Under the pieces are notes generated by a model. It was not told the DNA's origin. It did not search any database and saw nothing but the letters and a program-made list of their open reading frames with translations. 64,000 bases of DNA, taken from NCBI RefSeq assembly GCF_031143425.1, contig NC_090447.1, positions 28,920,238-28,984,237 of the forward strand. The letters run 5' to 3'. The position numbers and the translations under genes were made by a program. This DNA comes from Pleurodeles waltl. Lineage: Eukaryota > Chordata > Amphibia > Caudata > Salamandridae. Positions 1 to 9,164 of the stretch are shown one piece after another; the stretch's first letter is position 1; each line of letters begins with the position of its first letter.

Positions 1-22
1 TTAAATACTTGTTTTTTACATC

Positions 23-600
23 ATGCAACAATCTATTGCTCCTCCTCCTCCTTTTGTTCCAAATCCTGCTTCTCCTGATGCTGATTGGGAACAGTGGAAG
101 GAGGCGTTTGAAGCATATTTGGAGGCTTTGGAGGGTGAATCTTTCACCCACAAAAGGAAGTTCGGAATATTGAGGCATTGTTTAGGTAATGAGGGGCGGA
201 AAAATTTTAAATATGTTCCTAAGGTGTCTGTTACAACGGATGCAGGCGAGGGTGATGGTATCGAAGATGCATACGAGACAGCCATTAAATCCTTGGACAC
301 AAGATTCAAGAAGTGTAGAAATGTTACCTTGTAGAGACATCAATTCTACAAAATGGTCCAAGTCGAGGGCGAATCCGCAGCTAGCTATGTTGGAACTTTG
401 AGACTACTGGCAGTCTCATGTGACTATAAAGAATTTGAGGAGGAAATGATCAAGGATCAACTTGTAGAAAAGACTAACAATAAGAAAGTACAGGAAGCGT
501 TGTTATCCACACCTAATTTAACCCTTCAGAAGGCGTTGGAAATTGCTACCAGAATTGAAAGTACAGCTTCATTCATGGAACAAATGTCAATTTCAGAAAA
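23..600 (+). pseudogene. Ty3/gypsy-like retrotransposon Gag fragment with in-frame stop
   Basis: The frame opening at the ATG at 23 reads as a Ty3/gypsy-type Gag amino-terminal and capsid region. It has the W-x2-W-x2-F-x2-Y-L signature near residues 20-32, then an HCLG motif. A late segment typical of gypsy Gag reads RDQL/EKT-like (here KDQLVEKT), then 'NLTLQKALEIATRIE'. A single in-frame TAG at 332-334 (codon 104) splits it, but the frame is otherwise maintained, so the copy is broken by a point mutation rather than an indel. No zinc knuckle or pol follows. The last codons before the stop at 625 appear to come from a different, inverted segment (604-750). Gag packages retroelement RNA in cytoplasmic particles; this copy cannot make a full protein. 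The family call rests on motif memory. Confidence 0.65.
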
Positions 601-603
601 TAA

Positions 604-750
604 ATCCCATCCTCGTCGCCACTGAAAGGATTCAAGGTCTTCGATTCCGAGTAAGTAATACAGCTTTTATTGAGTAAAAGAAATCCAGACAGCTCCTAAC
701 TCCCGTCTTCCTTCCGCCGATCCTAGTTCCCCAACTGTCGTCCGTTACAC
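604..750 (-). mobile_element. Inverted gypsy-like LTR end with primer-binding-site-like motif
   Basis: Read on the minus strand, this stretch has a TGTAACGG start at 749, an AATAAA signal at 672-667, and a 3' end running into TGGCGACGAGGATGGG at about 619-604. That last string resembles the primer-binding segment I know from vertebrate Ty3/gypsy elements. It faces the Gag fragment to its left head to head, so the two halves are not in their original order. The left boundary is clearer than the right, and the LTR could extend past 750. Confidence 0.4.
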
Positions 751-984
751 CCATCCACCCCCCACATTCTACATTCCAAGAATCTTCACATCGGTTCCAC
801 GGAACGAGGAACGATGGAAGGAGCCATACACAACACAAGCATTAACTCAGGATTACGAACAAGGCACAGTGGTTAGGGTTGACTTCACTAATAATGTATT
901 TGTACACAAACAAACCTTTTTTAGCACAATAAGGATAATCAAAAACTGGGAGGAAGAGATAACTTTCTAACCTGTACTGTGCAT
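751..984. other. No recognised feature
   Basis: This is mixed-composition DNA without a usable open frame. It may include more of the inverted LTR. I see nothing else in it. Confidence 0.4.
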
Positions 985-1195
985 TTTGCATGCAGCTGTT
1001 TGATGGCAGTTCATAGTTCACTGTGTTGGATTACTATTGTGATTTATGAACTGCACAGTAACAAAAGGATCTCTTTGACAAAAGTAGTATCCCACTGAGC
1101 ATTGCACATAAAATACTGTTCTGTGATCTGCATAGTACACGTTCTTTGCAGCAGTTATTATATTAACCCTCTGAGCTACCTTAGATAAGTCAAAA
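985..1195 (-). repeat. Dispersed SINE-like repeat, copy A
   Basis: The minus strand contains a segment that recurs on the plus strand at 16196-16405. Shared landmarks in order are 'GTGCAGAGG(G)TTAATAT' style, 'CACAGAA..GTATTTTATGTG', 'GAGATCC.TTTGTTA' and 'CACAGTGARCTAYGAAC'. The start (TAGCTCAGAGGGTTAA) looks like a decayed tRNA A box, so a tRNA-derived SINE is likely, but no clean B box survives. Confidence 0.5.
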
Positions 1196-1899
1196 CTGCT
1201 TCTAGACAAAGCTCTGATCCCTCTCCAGCAGGTACATTAACCACGAGAGTTATATTGGCTCTTTTATTGTTGCCTAAAAACTTTTGGAACACTGCAATGC
1301 TTTTAAAACTAATGAGCTGCTGTACTACAAAACAGCCCCCCAGTAACAAAAGCGACGCGAATCCCCCCTGACCCCATCCTATCCTCCCCCTCCCCCCCAC
1401 CCCCCCGGCTCGGGGAAACTCCGGACCTTGGCACTAGGCCGTGCAGCGTCAGCAGAGAGACCAACAGCTGAATGAAGGTGAAGAGTGAAATGAAATGTCA
1501 TGTCAGCAGAAAGCCGGGGTGTTACATAGCGTTAATAAGAAGAACCAGGACCTGACTTGCTTCACCAGAAAGACAAAAGACAGAAAGGGAACCCTGTCTG
1601 AGCCTGACGTACATGGCATGCGGGACAACTTGTTTTATGTAACCCAGCAGGCAGCATGATGTCGGCTGCACACTGTGCGTGGAATTTATTGTGATAGTGT
1701 TCCTCATCCAGCACATACTGTTATTGAAGCGCCTAGAAGCTGTTCGATTGCAAGTATAGATTAAGCACGACTGATCTCTATGTAATGCCTGCTATAACTT
1801 GTTATACATTTCTGTGCGTGCAGTCATTCATTTAGCTGCGACTGAGTCCTTCTTTTAGCTGCGATGGATTACCCGGGAAGGCATCTTTAGGAGGTAGGC
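1196..1899. other. Unassigned flank with C-rich stretch at 1376-1410
   Basis: No coding or repeat family is recognised. A cytosine-rich stretch lies near 1376-1410. Composition becomes GC-richer from about 1860 on approach to the CpG island. Confidence 0.4.
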
Positions 1900-2200
1900 A
1901 TGCTTTGCCAACCGCAACATGGCGGGTGCACCTGCTGCATCAGCTGTGGGCGAGCTGTCAGAGGGCACGAGAAAGACATCTCTCCGCCAAGCTCAACATG
2001 GCCACCTCGGACCCGCTTCCGGTTGCCTTGTTGTCACAGAGGGGCCACCTGGTCTGCCAAACCCAAGATGGCGGCCCTGGCTGGCTAGTTCACCTGGCGC
2101 TGTCAGAGTGGCCAACCACAAGGTGGCTGCCCGTGCCGGCCGCAGCTGCCGAGCTGTCACTGGGAGACATCACTTCCGGCGGAGCCCGGAGCGCGAGACA
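1900..2200 (+). promoter_or_regulatory. CpG-island promoter with repeated YY1-type and ETS motifs
   Basis: A GC- and CpG-rich block begins here and continues to about 2420. A perfect YY1 motif in sense orientation, CAAGATGGCGGC, lies at 2064-2075, with related AACATGGCG at 1916-1924 and AACATGGCC at 1994-2002. ETS sites CTTCCGG lie at 2016-2022 and CACTTCCGG at 2171-2179. There is no TATA box. This combination is typical of vertebrate housekeeping promoters, where ETS factors (GABP/ELK) and YY1 set the start site. The sense YY1 motif and downstream donors point to + strand transcription. Transcription starts probably lie between about 2060 and 2230; the exact position cannot be read. Confidence 0.65.
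1906..2160 (+). repeat. Four diverged tandem copies of a promoter module
   Basis: Modules start at about 1906, 1985, 2055 and 2110. Each opens with GCCAA, a short spacer, then CAANATGGC or a variant, and each carries a later GCTGTCA-G or TTGTCACAG string. The fourth has AAGGTGGCT, which destroys the YY1 ATGG core. Spacing shrinks from 79 to 70 to 55 bp, so the module was probably duplicated and then trimmed. Confidence 0.55.
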
Positions 2201-2341
2201 GCGGCTGGTACCGGAGACACCGGGAGGGCGCGGCCGGGGGTGGCGGCAGCGGGGCTCCGTCCAGCGCAGAGGGAGAGGGGCCCCCGCCCGAGGGGCGCAG
2301 CGGGCGGCAGGTGAGGTGTCCACGGGGCCGGGGGGAGCCAG
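2180..2341 (+). other. Probable non-coding first exon with two alternative splice donors
   Basis: Downstream of the ETS site the island continues to a strong donor GGCAG|GTGAGG (intron starting at 2311) and a second one, CCAG|GTGAGA (intron starting at 2342). There is no ATG between 2071 and 2310. The ATG within the YY1 motif at 2068 opens a frame that closes after six codons, so this exon would be 5' untranslated. The exon start is estimated. The following purine-rich minisatellite would then be the start of intron 1. The gene cannot be identified because no coding exon is recognised. Confidence 0.45.
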
Positions 2342-2599
2342 GTGAGACCCTGCGAGACAATGAGGGGGCGAGGCCTCAGCACCCCGAGATACCGACTGCG
2401 AGGTGGGGGCCGGCCACCGTAGCCGGAGAGGGCAGGGGTGAAGGGCCCGAGGAAAGGGAGAGCAGGGAGGGTGAGGACTGACGGATGAGAGAGAGACTGA
2501 TGGAGACAAACCGGGGGTGACGAGGGGGCGGGGTACGGGAGCGTGAGGGGGGGTGAGAGCTGACTAGTGAGAGAGGAAATGAGAGGAAGAGGAGATGAC

Positions 2600-4240
2600 G
2601 GAAATGTGAAGGAGGAGAGGTGTACAATGAGACAGGGAGAGGAGATGAGAGGGATCGAATGAGAGTGTGGAGAAGATGAGAGGAGGAGATGAGAGGTGTA
2701 GAATGAGAGTGTAGAGAAGATGAGAGGTGTAGAATGAGAGTGTAGAGAAGATGAGAGGTGTACCATGAGAGTGTAGAGAAGATGAGGCATAGAATGAGAG
2801 GGCCAGAGAAGATGAGGCATAGAATGAGAATGTAGAGAAGATGAGAGGCGTAGAGTAAGAGGGGCAGAGAAGGTGAGGCGTAGCATGAGAGTGTAGAGAA
2901 GATGAGGCATAGAGTGGGAGGGGCAGAGAAGATGGGAGGCGTAGCATTAGAGTGTAGAGAAGATGAGAGGTGAAGAGTGAGAGTGTAGAGAAGATGAGAG
3001 GCATAGAATGAGAGTGTAGAGAAGATGAGAGGCGTAGAATGAGAGTGTAGAGAACATGAGAGGTGTAGAATGAGAGTGTAGAGAAGATGAGAGGCGTAGA
3101 GTGAGGGGGCAGAGAAGATGAGAGGCGTAGAGTGAGAGGGGCAGAGAAGATGAGACATAAAATGAGAGTGTAGAGAAGACGAGAGGCAGAAAAGATGAGA
3201 TGTAGAATGTGAGTGGTAGAGAATATTAGAGGCATTGAATGAGAGTGGTAAAGAAGATGAGGGGCCGAGAATGAGAGGGGCAGAGAAGATGAGAGGTGTA
3301 GCATGAGAGTGGTAAAGATGATAGATATAGAATGAGGGGCAGAGGCTATGAGAGGTGTAGAATGTGAGTGGTGGAGAAGAGTCATAGAATGAGAGGGTAG
3401 AGAAGATGAGAGGTGTAGAATGAGAGTGGTGAAGAATATGAGATGCATAAAATGATAAGGGCAGAGAAGATGAGAGGCGTAGAGTGAGAGCGGCAGAGAA
3501 GATTAGAGGCGTAAAATGAGATTCGTAGAATGAGAGGGGCAGACAAGATGAGGAGCAAAGAAGAGGAGAGGCGTAGAATGAGAGGGGAAGAGAAGAAGAG
3601 ATGGGTTGAATGAGAGGGGCAGATAAGAGGATAGGAGTAAAATGAGAGGGCCAGAGAAGATGAGGCTTAGAATGAGAATGTAGAGAAGATGAGAGGCATA
3701 GCGTGAGAGGGGCAGAGAAGGTGAGAGGCGTAGAATGAGAGTGTAGAGGAGATGAGAGGTGTAGAGTGAGAGGGGCAGAGAAGATTAGAGGCATAGAATG
3801 AGAGTGTAGAGAAAAGAGACGGAGAATGAGAGTGTAGAGAAGACGAGATGCTTAGAATGAGAGGGGCAGAGAAGAGGAGATGTGTAGAATGAGAGGGGCT
3901 GATAAGACGATATGAGTAGAATAAGAGGGGCAGAGAAAATGAGGCATAGAATGAGAGAGGCAGAGAAGATGAGAGGCATAGAATGAGAGAGGCAGAGAAG
4001 ATGAGAGGAATAGAATGAGAGGGGCAGAGAAGATGAGAGGCATAGAATGAGAGGGGCAGAGAAGAGGAGAGGAGTAGAATGAGAGGGGCAGAGAGCAGGA
4101 GACGCATAGAGTAAGAGGGGCAGAGAAGATGAGAGGCATAGAATGAGGGGGCAGAGAAGATGACAGGCTGATAATGAGAAGGAGGAGAGGGAAGATGAGA
4201 GGCATAGAATGAGAGGAATAAGAGAGAAGATGAGCTTAAC
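2600..4240. repeat. 31-bp purine-rich minisatellite (about 50 copies)
   Basis: The unit is about 31 bp and contains GCGTAGAATGAGAG followed by TGTAGAGAAGATGAGAG. Two alternating subtypes differ at the middle, AGTGTAGAGAA and AGGGGCAGAGAA. The + strand is almost entirely A and G. Long minus-strand open frames of Leu, Ser and His (up to 472 codons at 2376-3794) follow from the absence of stops in the unit and are not genes. The array lies directly downstream of the putative exon 1 donors. Confidence 0.9.
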
Positions 4241-4424
4241 AGGCGCAAGAGAAGTGGTAAGAGATGAGGCAGAGAGGCGATGAAGCATGTGTGGATGACC
4301 CTGACGCGGTGTTGAACCGCTTCTTAGTGAGTAGTACGCTACTCTAGAACCCAAAAAGAACTAGTGATGGATTAGTAAAGGGAAATATGGTTAAACTGAG
4401 CAGTGTCTGTCAGAAGGAATATGA
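4241..4424. other. Transition out of the 31-bp array
   Basis: Purine-rich decayed sequence. The piece at about 4290-4345, ending GTGAGTAGTACGCTACT, resembles the tail of L2-type elements, but too little is left to assign it. Confidence 0.3.
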
Positions 4425-4690
4425 TGATGGAGGGATAGAAGAGGGAGGAGTCTAGAAAATGTTACTTGGAAGATCATAGTAGTAAGATGAGGTTTTGGAT
4501 GAGTAAAAGGAGAGATGGAGGAGGGAGGAGTCTCTTGAAAGAGATTAGGGAAATCATACTAGTATAATAAAGTTTGGGATGAGTCAAAGGAGGGAGACGT
4601 GAGGGAAGAATTTAGAAAGGTTGTTTGGAAGAATAATAGATAAAGTAATAGAATGAGGTTTGGGATGAGTCAGAGTGGAGGCGAAACACA
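4425..4690. repeat. Degenerate 80-86 bp tandem repeat
   Basis: TTTGGGATGAGTCA-like strings recur at 4493, 4573 and 4659, each followed by a GGAG-rich segment and a GGAAGA/AATCATA-like segment. About three copies remain. Confidence 0.55.
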
Positions 4691-5350
4691 GACGAGGAGA
4701 GGAAGCAGTAAAGATGAGATGCAGAATGAAAGAGACAGTGGTGAGTAAAGGATACAGGAGATAATAGAGTATAAGGAAAAAAGGAATGAGACCAAACAAG
4801 AGAGTGGGGTTGGGAGAGGAGGATGAGTTCTTATCTTTCCTAGGGCAGTGGAGAGCATCCTAATCTATGATGGTGCTGCATGTGGTAACGGAGGTGCACA
4901 TATCACTCCTAATGAACATAAAGAAGGGGTTATGGAAAGATGGACTAAGACCGTAAGAGAGAGAGGAAACCTGAAAGCATCAAATGGTTGGTGGATAAGG
5001 TCGGGGAGGATGAGCCATAAGGCGCTAGAGGGTGACCCAGAGGCAATGTGAGACAACTGTGGTTAGAATAAGGGCTGGAGAATGTGAAAGGAAAACAATC
5101 AGGGCAGGATAGAACGAATTGGGCGTGGGGGGGGGGGGGTCAAACTACAAAATAGGAAATAACATTCCACTGCAGTTGTGGACTATATGATGAGCGAAAA
5201 GGACAAGAAGAGAGTATGAAAGGAAACATCTATTAGGAGGACGAGAGAAAGAGATGGGGTGAAAGTGTGGGGCTAGAAGGATGAGAGCAGGAGACAAACG
5301 GTGAATCTGGAAGAATGGGAGAGTTCAAATGATTAAGAGAGAGTAATGCC
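4691..5350. other. Purine-rich non-coding stretch with G13 run
   Basis: The + strand remains rich in A and G, with an uninterrupted run of 13 G at 5127-5139. No unit repeat or coding frame is supported. Confidence 0.5.
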
Positions 5351-6710
5351 TGATTGATAGCATTTTTTGAAGAAAGTTAAAAACGGAAAACTATAAATAT
5401 TTGCGTACATTTCCGATTTTGAAGATTAAAAAAAACCGCTAAAAGTCGGGGCGGAAATCTACATGAAATGTAGGCTTCTATTCATACTCTGCCTTTTACC
5501 GGAGCAGTTTTACACGGACATGTGGGCACGTCAAGCAGGGTCTTTGAGTACCTGTAAGCTCGTGAGTTTGTGGCGGCCTCATGCTTTTTGGACATCCTTC
5601 CGCCCCTCACTGTTCCCAGACGTACTAGAACTGCAGCACATCGGACGCAGAGGCTGCAAAGGCAGATGATTTTGTTGCAAACCAATGTTCATATTAGGCT
5701 GAGTGAAAAGTGTGTACATGAGATCAATCAAGGGAGATGGAGTGATTCTGAGAGAACGGAACGAACTAGGAGAGTTGGCGGCAGACTGACCGATGAAACA
5801 TGACAAGGGAGATGGAATGATAAAACGAGGACTGGAGATAGTTATTCTGCTTGGTTTGTCCTTTCGAGCTATCTTGTGTCTTGCCATATGAGTGGTTTGT
5901 CCAGTTACCTCTTGCTTTCTCTTGGGTCTCTGAATCTAATGTGTGTTGGGCTATCTTGGCTTTGAGGCAGGTCGCGCCCTGGCAGTCCATGTCCTGTGCA
6001 TCGTAGGGGGGCTCTCTGTGGTGCACTGGTTGTGCGGAGTCGCATGCATGGTGGGGCTGAGTGGGATTTGGGGTTTTAGTTTGTTAGAGGTTGTGCTTTT
6101 ACAAAAGTTTGATTTTACTTTAGTTTTGGTTATTTCTTTGATTTTGCTGTTTTACGGGGCGTTTTGTTCAGTCTCCCACATGGAAATTGAGGGATCATAT
6201 GCCTGGGTGGGAGATCCACACTTCCCTGATTCCTCATGTCCTGTGATCCTCCTTCGTAAACAAAATCCCTGAGAGCAGCGAGCATTGTTTTTGTTGCGTT
6301 GGTTGTATTGTGGTACTCAGGAAGCCAACCTTGGTTGGTGTGATCTGTACCCAGCCTCAAGAGGAGAGCTGTTGCCCTATTTTGAGAGTTTGGCTACAGA
6401 AAGTGCTCCTCGGTTCTAACCTCCCACAGTGCTGCTTGGTTCTTAGAAATGTGCAACATTTGTTGTCACAACACCTTATGGTAGGAACCTAAGTGCAAAT
6501 ATTGTTGTCATGCAGCAATCTAGAGGTTAACTACATACCTTTCACATTAAAGGAGAAATAAGAGTAAAGAGTTACAAGAATTGTGGTCCTGTGACCCCCA
6601 CTAACTCGTGTTTCCACGTTTTTTGGTTCGTTTCACAAAGAATGCAACACATATTATAGTATCTTCACCTGAGGTCTTTTAAACCTTGGTCATGTGTCTC
6701 CCAACATTAC
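5351..6710. other. No recognised feature
   Basis: Mixed unique-looking DNA. Open frames are short and unlike any family I know. Some internal word repeats (CATATGAGTGGTTTG, CTATCTTGTG/CTATCTTGGC) do not form an array. Confidence 0.4.
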
Positions 6711-6711
6711 C

Positions 6712-7010
6712 CTGGGGTCCGCGGCCCTCCTAGCCCTTGGGGTCCGCGGCCCTCCTAGCCCTTGGGGTCCGCGGCCCTCCTAGCCCTTGGGGTCCGCGGC
6801 CCTCCTTAGCCCTTGGGGTCCGCGGCCCTCCTTAGCCCTTGGGGTCCGCGGCCCTCCTTGGCCCTTGGGGTCCGCGGCCCTCCTTGGCCCTGGGGTCCGC
6901 GGCCCTCCTTGGCCCTGGGGTCCGCGGCCCTCCTTGGCCCTGGGGTCCGCGGCCCTCCTTGGCCCTGGGGTCCGCGGCCCTCCTTGGCCCTGGGGTCTGA
7001 GGCCCTCCCC
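6712..7010. repeat. 25-26 bp GC-rich minisatellite with ordered unit variants
   Basis: Eleven intact units of GGGGTCCGCGGCCCTCCT plus a short linker are followed by one decayed unit. Linkers change stepwise from left to right: TAGCCCTT in units 1-3, TTAGCCCTT in 4-5, TTGGCCCTT in 6, and TTGGCCCT in 7-11. Each intact unit has a SacII-type CCGCGG. More decayed relatives (CCTATGATTTGCAGCCC and similar) extend to about 7110. Both-strand open frames here are artefacts. Confidence 0.9.
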
Positions 7011-7110
7011 AGCCTCTTTGTTGCACACCCACCCTCCTGACCTATGATTTGCAGCCCTCTTCAGCCTATGATGTGCAGCCCTTCTTGGCCTCTGGTGTGT
7101 GGTGCTTCCA

Positions 7111-7499
7111 CAATCTTTGCTCTGTGACCCTCCTATTCTTGTTACGAGGTTGCTGGTATCAAAAGGGCACGAGCACCTCCTATCCAGGGAATGTTTTGTC
7201 CCTCAGGCCTCTTGACACTTGAATGTCTCAATGGCGGTGACATAAACTTTATTACTTGAAATCCTTTATTCCAACCACCAAATCTCAATTAGGGGTTCTG
7301 CAGAAAACATCACACACAAAGTTGTATCCAGTAACTGTTGCCTTTCTCTCAATTCATGACGTTCCCTATTTGCTTTTCTTTAGGCTGAAACCTCAAAGTA
7401 TCTGAATCTGTATAAATGGGGGCTGATGAGGTTCTCTTCACATCACCCTTCTTTGCTGACCGGTTCACTACTGAGGATTGATGTTTATTTGCGCGCGTC
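7111..7499. other. No recognised feature
   Basis: Mixed DNA between the 25-bp array and the pyrimidine-rich domain; nothing recognised. Confidence 0.4.
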
Positions 7500-8264
7500 C
7501 TCCAATACTAACTTTCCTTCCCATCACACACCTCCGTGCTGCTCCACTCTCACAGCCTCCCTTGCCTCCTCCTGGTCCAGGGCTGTCTGGATGACTGAGT
7601 AAAGCTCCTACTCCTGACAGCTGTAGACCTGCTCTGTCCACCCCACATCTGGGATCCCTCTCTGCAGCACAGCCTCATCTCTAGTAAAGATAGTCCAAAG
7701 TGGGCAACTGCCGAGAGTGTTTACCTTCCAGACTGTCTCCTGATAAAGTGATCAGCACAGTCATGAGATTGTGTCTCGTTCTCCATCTCATCATCACGCT
7801 CTGCCCACCTCTGACTCTGGTGTTCTCCACCACTCACTACTTTTCTGTTTAGCTCTTCCTCCACCCCACGTATCTCTTGCTCTGCATTGTCTCGCGCCCC
7901 ACCTTACCGTGCAGGACTTACCTGTCCAGCTCTCTCCACCTATTCCTTCGCTCTGTACCTGACCTTTCTCTACTTCATGCTCCTCTCCCTTACGTTCTGT
8001 GTTGGTGCACCTAGTAACCCCCCTCTGCCTTACCAACAACTACGTCCCAGCCCGTCTCTTTACCTCACATTTCTATCAAACCTTCAACTTGACTAATTCT
8101 GTCCCCTTGTTCTTCCACCTATAACTTGCTTTCTGTGTCTCACCTGTCCTCCTGCAGCAAGTCTCCCTCTCCCTTTACTTCACCCCTCCTAACATAAATA
8201 CCCCTCTCTCTGTCCCTCTCTGCTTATCACCTCATCGTCTGTACCTCACCTCTTTCAGTACACC
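7500..8264. repeat. Pyrimidine-rich low-complexity domain, first part
   Basis: The + strand is dominated by C and T, with frequent TACCTCACCT-like words. These look like highly decayed relatives of the 80-bp unit further right. No open frame is credible. Confidence 0.5.
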
Positions 8265-8860
8265 TGTCGAAAATAAAACACTGCATGTCGGGAAGCCTAC
8301 AATCCAACTAGCGTTTAATGCTAAATAACAGGCAGCACAGCAAAAGATCAAAGACAATTGTCATTTCAACTCACCAGGGCTCTCGCTAGGAAATGGTCCA
8401 TTGGAGCATAAAGCTAAAATTCTTATATAATGAGACCAATATATATGTTTTTCGCAATGCAAGTCAATGGAGCCTAATCACGTGACAGAAACTTGTTACT
8501 CTTAAAACCTATCTAAAAGGCCGGTGGTCAGGCCTTCTCCCAGAGGAAGAGCTCTGCGTCCTTGAAAATGAAATATCATTCATATATCTAATAATACTGG
8601 GCTTTTTTATTCTCCTGAAACCTGCATCTACTTGCCAAGTTTGAATACGAGGTTGCACAGTTAGGAAATGTGCAAAGGTACAACCCTAAACCCTTTGGTT
8701 TCCAAGACTGCTCAAGCTATATGAAAATGAGCAAACATGTTAAGTGCCATAGGAAGCTTTAAGCAGCATCCACATGTGACTAAAACTGTTGGCACATTCT
8801 GGGTTATTTACATGATTACTAACACTATATTACATAGTATATGAACATGATACAGTCGGG
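8265..8860. other. Normal-composition block interrupting the pyrimidine-rich domain
   Basis: The strand bias stops abruptly near 8265 and resumes near 8870. The block has AT-rich, mixed sequence and includes CAGGGCTCTCGCTAGG at about 8378, which resembles a hAT-type terminus. I could not find a matching opposite end. An old insertion is likely but not proven. Confidence 0.35.
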
Positions 8861-9164
8861 ATTTAAGGTTTCACACACCCCACTTTGCCCCAACGCCATC
8901 TCCCTGTCTGATAACCTCACCTTCACTTCACGCTCTGTGTTCCTGTCTGTACCTCTAGACCGCCTCTATCTGGACTCCCTCTACCTCACCTGTCCCGCTG
9001 CACCTCACTGCTGTTTCCATTTCACCTGCTGTATCCCTCCTCCTTACTTCACCTCACTCCCAGCCCCTTCTCTCTTTACCACCCCTCTCTTCATTGCACT
9101 CATCTGTCTCTCCACTCATTACCTCACCTCTCTACCACATTTAACCTGCTACCTAACCTACCTT

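Noticed and set aside
1905..2345. 146-codon frame across the first CpG island as a protein
   Set aside because: It overlaps another frame equally open, has promoter-type composition and no familiar domain; a 5'-UTR/promoter explains it better.
2376..3794. 472-codon minus-strand open frame rich in Leu, Ser and His
   Set aside because: It is the translation of the 31-bp purine-rich minisatellite; overlapping minus frames are equally open.
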